Origin: Serratia microhaemolytica
Lineage (GTDB): Bacteria; Pseudomonadota; Gammaproteobacteria; Enterobacterales; Enterobacteriaceae
Length of the DNA: 64,000 nucleotides
Direction: 5' to 3'
Assembly (NCBI RefSeq): GCF_004011885.1
Contig: NZ_SBEF01000003.1
Coordinates: 1 to 64,000, forward strand
Below are positions 1 to 6,717 of this stretch, piece by piece. Under the pieces are notes generated by a model that saw nothing but the letters and a program-made list of their open reading frames with translations, was not told where the DNA came from and did not search any database. Position 1 is the stretch's first letter, and every line of letters starts with the position of its first letter. A program made the position numbers and the translations under genes.

Positions 1-852
1 GGCGAAGCGCGCAGCACCAGCATGTGGTTACGCAGCGAAGGCGCACACAACCGCTCACGCGACAGCAGCCAGCAGTTAAAAACGCAGGCTAACCGCTATG
101 TGATCCAGCTTGGTGGTGATGTTGCCCGCTGGCAGTTTGATCAGCAGCGCCTGCGTATGGGGGTCATGGCCGGTTATGGCAACAGCCGCAGCAGCACCGT
201 TGCTCAGGTTTCTGGTTACAACAGCAAAGGCAAAGTCGACGGCTACAACCTGGGGCTGTATGCCACCTGGTATGCCAATGCGATAGATAATAGCGGTGGC
301 TATCTGGACGGTTGGGTGCAGTATAGCTGGTTTGATAACACGGTATCTGGGCAGGGTCTACAATCGGAGCAGTATGACGCCGATGGCATCAGCGCCGCAC
401 TGGAGAGCGGCTACCGCTTCAAACTGCGTGACAACCCGGCCCAGACGGTGAGCTGGTACTTGCAGCCACAGGCGCAAGTGGTCTGGATGAATGTCGAGGC
501 GGATGATCACCGCGAAGCCAATGGCACCTGGGTGCGTGGTGAAGGGGAAGGAAATCTGCAAACGCGTGTTGGCTTAAAACTGTTTGCACAGCGCAGCCAT
601 GCCCACGAACAGGCGATGGCATTTCAACCGTTTATTGAAGCCAACTGGGTACACAACAGCAAAGATTTCGCCAGCAGCCTGGATGGGGTGGTGGTTAGCC
701 AACGTGGCGCGGCCAATATGGGTGAAGTCAAACTGGGCATGACCAGCAGGTTAACCAACCAACTGAGCCTCTGGGGCAACGTGGCACAGCAGATCGGCAA
801 CCACGGTTACAGCGACAGCGCCGCCACACTGGGTGTGCGTTATCAGTTCTAA
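1..852 (+). CDS. Autotransporter C-terminal beta-barrel domain (5' truncated)
   Basis: The frame is open from base 1 with no start, so the gene begins outside the window. The visible 283 residues are rich in alternating polar and aromatic residues, as in the translocator barrel of type V autotransporters, and end in the outer-membrane signature RYQF with a terminal phenylalanine. The motif GVMAGYGNS near residue 55 and the closing GNHGYSDSAATLGVRYQF strand are typical of the pertactin/AIDA-like barrel (known family). The passenger, and so the exported function, cannot be read here. An 8-bp hairpin lies just downstream. Barrel identity is secure; the subtype is not. Confidence 0.88.
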   Translation, partial: GEARSTSMWLRSEGAHNRSRDSSQQLKTQANRYVIQLGGDVARWQFDQQRLRMGVMAGYGNSRSSTVAQVSGYNSKGKVDGYNLGLYATWYANAIDNSGGYLDGWVQYSWFDNTVSGQGLQSEQYDADGISAALESGYRFKLRDNPAQTVSWYLQPQAQVVWMNVEADDHREANGTWVRGEGEGNLQTRVGLKLFAQRSHAHEQAMAFQPFIEANWVHNSKDFASSLDGVVVSQRGAANMGEVKLGMTSRLTNQLSLWGNVAQQIGNHGYSDSAATLGVRYQF

Positions 853-867
853 TTGTTCTGACCACTT

Positions 868-893
868 CTGGCACCGGTGATATTGGGTGCCAG
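868..893. terminator. Hairpin after the autotransporter gene, possible terminator
   Basis: CTGGCACC pairs with GGTGCCAG (868-875 with 886-893) around a 10-nt loop, 15 bases after the stop codon. There is no clear T-tract, so it may be a factor-dependent or bidirectional terminator between the autotransporter and the convergent patatin gene. Confidence 0.4.
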
Positions 894-943
894 GATACGC
901 AATCGCTAGACAGATAGGTGAGAACCAAACGAGCTAGCTGATG

Positions 944-2056
944 TTAAATGCTGTCAGCGCGCGACTCACTGTGATCAAACTGGCGATAGAACTTGTTGGC
1001 AACCAGATAACCGTGGTTGAGAATTGTGTCGAACTCTAATTCAGTTAATTTTCTCAGCGTGGTTGGAAAATTGGCAGCGAATGCTGCTGAAGCGCAAGGG
1101 GAGCCACTGCTGATTGATTTACCTATATAGAAATAAGCACCTCTCCCTTTCTCTTTTTTTAAATAATTGATAAATGTTCGAATGCGTAAAGAGCGTGACT
1201 GCCCGGACATAATATCGGCGACACGTTTCATCCGCCATGGATTCAGTCGAGAAAAGGAAAACCCTTGCATCAACGGCGCACCTGCATCAGATACGATAAT
1301 TGCCGTTCCCTGAGGTAACACGGTTTTGATCACACCTCTACCGGCATCAAAAAATGGTTCGAGACCAAGATTATCGTAGATACCGCCATCATATAAGTGA
1401 AGATTGGCATAGGCTGGTAGGATGCATTTGGCATTTTCAACCGATTCATTCCACTGCCATTTTTTCCACTGATATTGTTCGGCTGATATCGTCAATGGGC
1501 CGATTGCGCCCGGAAATGCTGCGGACACAGCCAACGCATTAGCCAAAGGAAAGTCATCCGAACGAGCATAACCTAATACATAATCGCCAAAATCTTTCTG
1601 CTTGAAACGAAAACGTTTCCCTGTCTCGGCGGTTGTTGCATTGATTGACCATTCTGGATTGTCTGGCAACTGAGAGAGCGTCGCCGTCACTCCCCATTTA
1701 TCACGTAACGCATACGCCAACAAGTTAGCGCGTGAAAACCAACAGCCCCAGTCTGTTATTTTCAGCGATTTCAGTTGGCTAACCATTCCGCTGATCAAAC
1801 TTTGCGTACACAACTTTTTGCGCATCACGGGCAGTGAGTGAGTAAGATACTGAGCAGAGGTTGGCCATTGCATTTTGTTGTTTTGTAACAATAAGCCTAA
1901 CACCAGACTGCCTCCAGATACGCTGGAAATATGGCTCACCCGCTCTAACGCATCATGTTCAGCTAAGAAACGCAGCACTCCCAGATGAAAAACCATCGCT
2001 CTGATGCCACCACCGGAAAGCGCCAACGCAATAAGTTGATTACTGTTGCTAATCAC
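944..2056 (-). CDS. Patatin-like phospholipase family protein
   Basis: A 370-residue protein with the patatin fold signature: an oxyanion-hole loop GGGIRA at residues 15-20, a nucleophile elbow SVSGG (G-x-S-x-G variant) about residue 46, and the aspartate of the dyad in a DGGIYDNLG motif near residue 225. The family cleaves acyl chains from phospholipids or other lipids with a Ser-Asp dyad (established). No signal peptide is seen, so it is probably cytoplasmic or injected. Start is GTG at 2056, chosen because a purine-rich AGAGG lies upstream and an in-frame stop follows shortly before it. It is divergent from the lipid cluster starting at 3132, about 1.1 kb away; a functional link is possible but unproven. 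Confidence 0.85.
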   Translation of the reverse strand: MISNSNQLIALALSGGGIRAMVFHLGVLRFLAEHDALERVSHISSVSGGSLVLGLLLQNNKMQWPTSAQYLTHSLPVMRKKLCTQSLISGMVSQLKSLKITDWGCWFSRANLLAYALRDKWGVTATLSQLPDNPEWSINATTAETGKRFRFKQKDFGDYVLGYARSDDFPLANALAVSAAFPGAIGPLTISAEQYQWKKWQWNESVENAKCILPAYANLHLYDGGIYDNLGLEPFFDAGRGVIKTVLPQGTAIIVSDAGAPLMQGFSFSRLNPWRMKRVADIMSGQSRSLRIRTFINYLKKEKGRGAYFYIGKSISSGSPCASAAFAANFPTTLRKLTELEFDTILNHGYLVANKFYRQFDHSESRADSI

Positions 2057-2213
2057 AATCTAGCCTCTACATAAATATGAATATTATCTTGGTTGCCAAT
2101 GCGCACCATTTTATCTAAGGCAAAATCACCCACGTTTTCTCACCAAAAACAGTATTTGACCTGATCGCCTATTTATGTTCTTTCCCTTATCAAAGCAAAA
2201 GAACTTTTTAGCC

Positions 2214-2235
2214 CCTCCCCCTGTGAAGGGGGAGG
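2214..2235. repeat. G/C-rich hairpin repeat unit
   Basis: CCTCCCCCT (2214-2222) and AGGGGGAGG (2227-2235) form a perfect 9-bp stem with loop GTGA, followed by a further GGGAGGGGG run. Short C-run/G-run palindromes of this kind recur as intergenic repeats in many gammaproteobacteria. No second copy was found in this window. Confidence 0.55.
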
Positions 2236-2736
2236 TTGGGAGGGGGTTATTTTAAAATCATCCCATGCATTAAAACCCACTCTAACCTTCTCATTATCAA
2301 CCGCAGGGAACTGTCTAGCGCCTTTCCTTGTGACACAAGACAAACACAGGTTTGTGCATTTTTACACGTTATTCACTCAATAAGGTGACTATTTTTAGTC
2401 AATAATCGGGTAAAAATGTTCATGCGTTTGCCCTGCCATTTTACCGGCTTCCCGGTGTTGAATGTGTGGTCGAGCAGCAAAATAAAATCTGCTTTCCAAT
2501 ATGTTGGTTATTTTATTGATATTAAACAACGTGTTTTCCATTATCATCCGTAGTCAATCACAGTTAATTAACGTAAGACATTAACAAGCAGCAGGTTATA
2601 TTTTGCTGGTATGACTGTGCGACAGAGCGGTTTGACTCACACACTGCTGTTCGCGTTACAACCTGCCGCTGTCCTGCTTGGCCTGAGTGTGATACTGAGC
2701 AATAGGTTCACCTTTGATACGCCAAATTATTCACTT

Positions 2737-2773
2737 ATCATAATGATTTTAAATGAATTAAAATCATTATGAT
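2737..2773. promoter_or_regulatory. Perfect 16-bp A/T-rich palindrome, candidate operator
   Basis: ATCATAATGATTTTAA (2737-2752) is followed by a 5-base spacer ATGAA and then its exact reverse complement (2758-2773). There is no G/C-rich stem or T-tract, so a protein-binding site is more likely than a terminator. The outer part (ATAATGAT...ATCATTAT) resembles Fur-box half-sites, but the spacing differs from the Fur consensus, so the regulator is unknown. Confidence 0.5.
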
Positions 2774-2859
2774 CAGAGCTGCCGTTGGTAGGGTTTGGGT
2801 GTTGAAAATCTGCTTGGCATGATTTATCCACATGTTTAAATTAATATTTATTGCACTGG

Positions 2860-2889
2860 CGCTGGCTGAACAGTTCAGTTGAGCCAGCG
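2860..2889. promoter_or_regulatory. Hairpin in the leader of the lipid cluster
   Basis: CGCTGGCT (2860-2867) pairs with AGCCAGCG (2882-2889). The loop contains a second small palindrome, CTGAA/TTCAG, which partly competes with the outer stem. It lies about 240 bases before the first cluster gene and could act as an operator or an RNA leader structure. Inference only. Confidence 0.35.
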
Positions 2890-3131
2890 TGGTGAGTCTG
2901 CCTGAATGGCTCAGTGATTATGAGTTGAATCCAAGTATTTTTTATGTATTATGCTAGCGTTGTTTACCGCCAAGGTCACGATGGCACTCACCAGAGTGAC
3001 TGAAATAGCTGGATTGACAGCGCATGACCAGCCCCGAAAGCGATCTGAAGCAACCCGGGGATAAGTGATTTTGATTAAACCACCTTGATGCATTTAGAGG
3101 TTTTAATGGATTAAGAGAGAGGTTAGGACGA

Positions 3132-3500
3132 ATGAATCTTGGTGTAGATATTATCGAAATTTCGCGGGTAAATACGGCACTGACGCGCAGCGGTGACAAG
3201 CTGATGCAACTCTTATTAACCCCAGCCGAGCAACAGGCACTGGGCGATCTGACCGAAAACATTGAGCGGGTAGCGGGTTACTGGGCAGCCAAAGAAGCGG
3301 CGGTAAAAGCACTGGGCACTGGCTTTCGCTTGGGGATCTTATTTCATGATATTCAAATTATGCATGATGATCTCGGTTGCCCCTATTATCTCTTCAGTGG
3401 TGAGTTTGCGCGAATAATGCAGCAAAAGAATCTCACCAGTTCCACATTAAGTATTTCTCATTGTCAGTCGCACGCCATTGCTGCTGCGGCGTTGAGTTAA
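3132..3500 (+). CDS. Holo-ACP synthase-like phosphopantetheinyl transferase
   Basis: 122 residues, the usual AcpS size. The N-terminal GVDIIEISR motif carries the metal-binding Asp, and WAAKEAAVKALGTGF at about residues 51-65 is the AcpS magnesium and CoA-binding helix with its conserved Glu and Lys. The family transfers 4'-phosphopantetheine from CoA to a serine of an acyl carrier protein. It is first in the cluster and an ACP gene lies 1.4 kb downstream, so it is probably a dedicated activator rather than the housekeeping AcpS, which normally sits beside pdxJ. The ATG at 3132 has a purine-rich site (GAGAGGTTAGGA) upstream. Confidence 0.9.
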   Translation: MNLGVDIIEISRVNTALTRSGDKLMQLLLTPAEQQALGDLTENIERVAGYWAAKEAAVKALGTGFRLGILFHDIQIMHDDLGCPYYLFSGEFARIMQQKNLTSSTLSISHCQSHAIAAAALS

Positions 3501-3522
3501 TGATTAAAATAAAGGAATATTT

Positions 3523-4278
3523 ATGTCTAACTATCCCGATCTTGCGGGTAAAAACGTAGTCGTCACAGGTGCCAGTGGTGATATTGGCTTGGCGATTTGT
3601 GAAAAATACCTCGAGCAAAGCACTAACGTTTTCGCTATTTACCATTATGACAGTAGCGGGTTAGAAAAATTAAAAACCACCCACCCACAGGGTGAACATC
3701 TGCATATCAGGCAATGCGACATTGCTAATATCGCCGAACTGTCTCGTCTGGCGGATGAACTTGAAAAACAGATTGATGCAGTTCATGTGCTTATTAATAA
3801 TGCTGGGATCTACAAAGACAATATATTTTCCGCATTGACCTATGAAGAGTTTGATCAGGTCATTAAGGTCAATCTATACGGAACATTCGGCATGACCAAA
3901 AAATTGCTGCCGTTATTACGCCATGCGCGTAATGCGACGGTGGTGAATATCTCCTCGGTATCTGGTATTACCTCCAGTTTTGGCCAAAGCAATTACAGTG
4001 CTGCCAAGGCGGGGATTATCGGCTTCACCCGTACATTGGCAAGTGAAATGGCGGCAAAGGGCATTCGAGTCAATGCCGTGGCGCCTGGCATGATCGAATC
4101 CAGAATGGTGAAAAAAGTACCACGCCAAATTGTACGTACCGTAATGTCAGCCATCCCGTTGAAACGTCTTGGCCGTGTTGATGAGATTGCCAATGTGGTG
4201 GCTTTTTTAAGTTCAGACGCATCAAGCTATATCGTGGGGCAGACGCTAGTGGCTGATGGCGGTCTAGTGATGCGTTAA
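3523..4278 (+). CDS. 3-oxoacyl-ACP reductase, FabG-like SDR
   Basis: 251 residues of classical short-chain dehydrogenase/reductase. The dinucleotide-binding TGASGDIG motif is at about residues 16-23, NNAG near 90, the catalytic Ser in NISSVSG near 145, and the YSAAK dyad near 159-163; the C-terminal VADGG is typical of FabG. It would reduce beta-ketoacyl-ACP to beta-hydroxyacyl-ACP with NADPH. It follows the transferase gene by 22 bases with an AAAGGA ribosome site and precedes the dehydratase by 16 bases, so it is one step in the same elongation cycle. Substrate length is not readable. Confidence 0.9.
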   Translation: MSNYPDLAGKNVVVTGASGDIGLAICEKYLEQSTNVFAIYHYDSSGLEKLKTTHPQGEHLHIRQCDIANIAELSRLADELEKQIDAVHVLINNAGIYKDNIFSALTYEEFDQVIKVNLYGTFGMTKKLLPLLRHARNATVVNISSVSGITSSFGQSNYSAAKAGIIGFTRTLASEMAAKGIRVNAVAPGMIESRMVKKVPRQIVRTVMSAIPLKRLGRVDEIANVVAFLSSDASSYIVGQTLVADGGLVMR

Positions 4279-4294
4279 CCTACAGGAATGTTGA

Positions 4295-4906
4295 ATGGCT
4301 AATTATAACAGGAGTTTAGTTCCCCCCCCATTACTGCTTAAGATGGGGGCGTGGCGTGCACCTATCTTTATGGTTGATCGTATTATTGACTTTTCGCCTG
4401 GCGAAAAGGGTTCGATCACCGTGATTAAACACGTCACCTTTAACGAGTCCTATATTCCCGGACATTTTCCTGATAACCCCGTGATGCCGGGGGTAATGAT
4501 CGCCGAGATTTTTGGTCAGTCCAGTGAATATTTGAGCTTACTGAACGATTTTTGCTTACTGCATGAACGCGAAACGCAGCAGTCATTGAAGAAATTCGAT
4601 GACGTTTCACGTGAATTGAGCACCCAAGAGGGGGCAAGACGCATAGTGGCAGAACGCGCGCGCATCATCGGTGTCCTGGCGTCACAGGACGTTAAATATA
4701 AGAACTTGGTGTTACCGGGTGACACGATTGAAGTAACCAGTCGGCTGGCCTATGCCGATATCAATGGATTCTACCACTACGAAGTGGAAGCGCGAGTTGG
4801 TCGTAATATCGTGAGTGCGGGACGTATTGTCAATTTTCGGACGGATGTCAGCAAAGCTGCAAGCAAGGGCATACAGGTGAAATATCAAGGAGAAACAGAA
4901 TTATGA
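4295..4906 (+). CDS. FabZ/FabA-type hydroxyacyl-ACP dehydratase with an insertion
   Basis: 203 residues, about 50 longer than a normal FabZ. The hot-dog active site is clear at about residues 54-71: GHFPDNPVMPGVMIAE, with the catalytic His and, in the following helix, an acidic residue. A charged segment (about residues 84-120) interrupts the fold compared with FabZ, and the barrel then resumes with VKYKNLVLPGDTIEV. Expected reaction: dehydration of 3-hydroxyacyl-ACP to the trans-2-enoyl form. The stop overlaps the start of the ACP gene by four bases (ATGA), implying coupled translation. Role is confident; the meaning of the insertion is unknown. Confidence 0.85.
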   Translation: MANYNRSLVPPPLLLKMGAWRAPIFMVDRIIDFSPGEKGSITVIKHVTFNESYIPGHFPDNPVMPGVMIAEIFGQSSEYLSLLNDFCLLHERETQQSLKKFDDVSRELSTQEGARRIVAERARIIGVLASQDVKYKNLVLPGDTIEVTSRLAYADINGFYHYEVEARVGRNIVSAGRIVNFRTDVSKAASKGIQVKYQGETEL

Positions 4907-5229
4907 ATAACATCACGCTGATTGAGGCGATCGAACAGCGCAAGCGGGTGCTGGAGAAGATCAAAACAGGTCTGATAGAGCGTCTGAATCTCTATCAAAA
5001 TGCCAAGCAGATTGACGACGACACGCCGTTGTTTGGCAGCGGATTGAAGCTGGACTCCGTCGATGCGACCGAAGTTATCGTACTGCTTGACGAAACCTTC
5101 GGCATTCGTATCAAAGAGGGGGATGATCCTTCCTACATGCGCAGCGTCAATACCTTAGCTTCGTTTGTTATCGCCAAACAGCGAGAACTCACCTATGGGG
5201 CAGCCACAGCAGGAGCGAACAAGGAATGA
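4903..5229 (+). CDS. Acyl carrier protein
   Basis: 108 residues, slightly longer than FAS ACPs. The pantetheine attachment site is LDSVDA, with the Ser at about residue 50, followed by the helix-2 pattern EVIVLLDETFGI seen in ACPs. The N-terminal helix is more basic than in AcpP and the C-terminus has an Ala/Gly tail. It would carry the growing chain for the surrounding enzymes and be activated by the transferase at 3132. It overlaps both neighbours by ATGA, so its level is tied to the dehydratase and the GcvT-like protein. Confidence 0.9.
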   Translation: MNNITLIEAIEQRKRVLEKIKTGLIERLNLYQNAKQIDDDTPLFGSGLKLDSVDATEVIVLLDETFGIRIKEGDDPSYMRSVNTLASFVIAKQRELTYGAATAGANKE

Positions 5230-6470
5230 GCAGACTCACTGAAATTCATCAACAGCACGGTGCGATCTTGGGCGAGCGCAACGGCGTCACTATCCCGCTC
5301 AGCTATGGTGCGGCGGATCAGGAATACAGAGCAGTACGTAAAAACATTTTGCTGTCTGACTACTCCCACTTTGGCATAGCTGCCATCAGTGGTGATGATG
5401 CATGGTCACTGCTAAACCAACTGGTTTCCGGCGATGTTTCATCGATCCGCGATGAACAGGCAATGTACAGCCTGATCCTTGACGACAGTGGCAACATCAT
5501 CACCGATCTGTATATCGCCTGTGATGACGAGCGTTTTCTGCTGCTATCGGAGTGGGTGAGTGGTGAGCGACTGTGTGAATTGCTGCGTGCCAAACTGGCA
5601 GAAAATGAGCAAGAGTTTACCGAGATCGACGCGATCGAATCACTGACGCCAGAGTGGGGTGTACTGCATTTCGAAGGGCCATATGCCTGGGAGTTGTTGG
5701 CTGAAGTGTACGGCATGGACGTGATAGGTCTGCCGTTCCAGGAGCACATGCATGTAGACGATGATTTGATCCTGCTGCGTAGCGGCAAACACGGCGAATA
5801 TTCCTACAAACTTATCGGGCCGCAAGATCTGTTAGCTGAGGTCTGGTTACAAATGCTAGCAGCGGGTGAGCAGTACGACATGCGCACCGGCGGATTGGAC
5901 TATCAGCGTTTGGTACGTCTGGAAAACCCCTGCTGGGAGCCAGACACCCTGAACAGTTATAGCCGTTGCCCAATCGCATTACAGATGCAATGGGCCGTGC
6001 GTTACGACAAAGAGAGCTTCACCGGTCAGGAAAGTCTGAACCAGCGCTTGGCGCAGGGAGTCACTCACCGAGTGGTAGGGATGAAGATTGCCGGTAAACC
6101 TGAAGCGATCCCACAGCGTGGTGACAAAGTCATCTGTGATGGCAACTGCATTGGTGAAGTGATCACCTGTGGTTATTCGCCAGATCTGGATGCCTGTCTG
6201 GGACGGCTGTTGCTCAACGATGCGATGGCCTGGGCCGACATTGATGCTTACCAAGTTATGACAGCGGGCACATCGGTCACAGTCAACACCTCGCCGGTGC
6301 CTTTCGCGCGCAACTACAGCTTCTTGGTTAATCCTTCTGAACACAGCTGTGTCGACAGCACACGCCCGCGTGACCTGCTGCAACAAGCGGAATGGAATCG
6401 ATTGAAAGAGGAGAACATGCGTGCAGAAAAAGCAGCCCGGGCTACAGCAGAAAGCGAATCAACAGTATAA
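5226..6470 (+). CDS. GcvT-fold (aminomethyltransferase-like) protein in lipid cluster
   Basis: 414 residues with the glycine-cleavage T-protein/YgfZ fold. The N-terminal half has the GcvT pattern around LLSDYSHFGIAAISGDDAW and ILDDSGNIITDLYIA; RTGGLDYQRLVRLENP at about 220-235 matches the conserved folate-pocket region, and the C-terminal barrel contains GDKVICDGNCIGEVITCGYSP. The family usually handles tetrahydrofolate-linked one-carbon units; members also include demethylases. Its place directly after the ACP, with an ATGA overlap, suggests it acts on the ACP-bound chain or on a starter unit (inference). The last 40 residues are charged and outside the fold. Not the housekeeping gcvT, which sits with gcvH and gcvP. 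Confidence 0.78.
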   Translation: MSRLTEIHQQHGAILGERNGVTIPLSYGAADQEYRAVRKNILLSDYSHFGIAAISGDDAWSLLNQLVSGDVSSIRDEQAMYSLILDDSGNIITDLYIACDDERFLLLSEWVSGERLCELLRAKLAENEQEFTEIDAIESLTPEWGVLHFEGPYAWELLAEVYGMDVIGLPFQEHMHVDDDLILLRSGKHGEYSYKLIGPQDLLAEVWLQMLAAGEQYDMRTGGLDYQRLVRLENPCWEPDTLNSYSRCPIALQMQWAVRYDKESFTGQESLNQRLAQGVTHRVVGMKIAGKPEAIPQRGDKVICDGNCIGEVITCGYSPDLDACLGRLLLNDAMAWADIDAYQVMTAGTSVTVNTSPVPFARNYSFLVNPSEHSCVDSTRPRDLLQQAEWNRLKEENMRAEKAARATAESESTV

Positions 6471-6522
6471 CGCATTGATAAAATAGCTTAATTAGCTTAT
6501 TCGTTGCTGGGAAAATGTGAAC

Positions 6523-6555
6523 TCCCAGTCTGATAACTCCAGCATCTGACTGGGA
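6523..6555. promoter_or_regulatory. Hairpin in the gap between cluster halves
   Basis: TCCCAGTC (6523-6530) pairs with GACTGGGA (6548-6555) over a 17-nt loop. It lies in the only sizeable gap (6471-6717) of the cluster and may attenuate or separate transcription of the two halves. No T-tract follows, so it is not a standard intrinsic terminator. Confidence 0.4.
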
Positions 6556-6717
6556 CCAGCACAATTAGCCAGACAAGGTGCAGTATCACGGATATCTGTT
6601 TGCCATCAACGTGGTTTTCGATAGGGCTTTTTCCAAAAATCATTCTAATCACAAGTAGTTGTTATAGGTTATGGCATATCCACATTTGATTTCTGGTTTG
6701 TTGACACGGAATACACT

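Larger units (their letters stand above)
2057..3131. other. Gene-free upstream region of the lipid cluster
   Basis: No ORF with family character or a good ribosome site is seen in 1075 bases. The region carries a G/C-rich hairpin repeat (2214-2235), a long A/T palindrome (2737-2773) and a hairpin (2860-2889). It probably holds promoters for both the patatin gene and the cluster that begins at 3132; no single promoter could be assigned with confidence. Confidence 0.6.

Noticed and set aside
2737-2773. Fur box reading of the palindrome
   Set aside because: Half-sites are similar but the spacing and centre do not match the Fur consensus.
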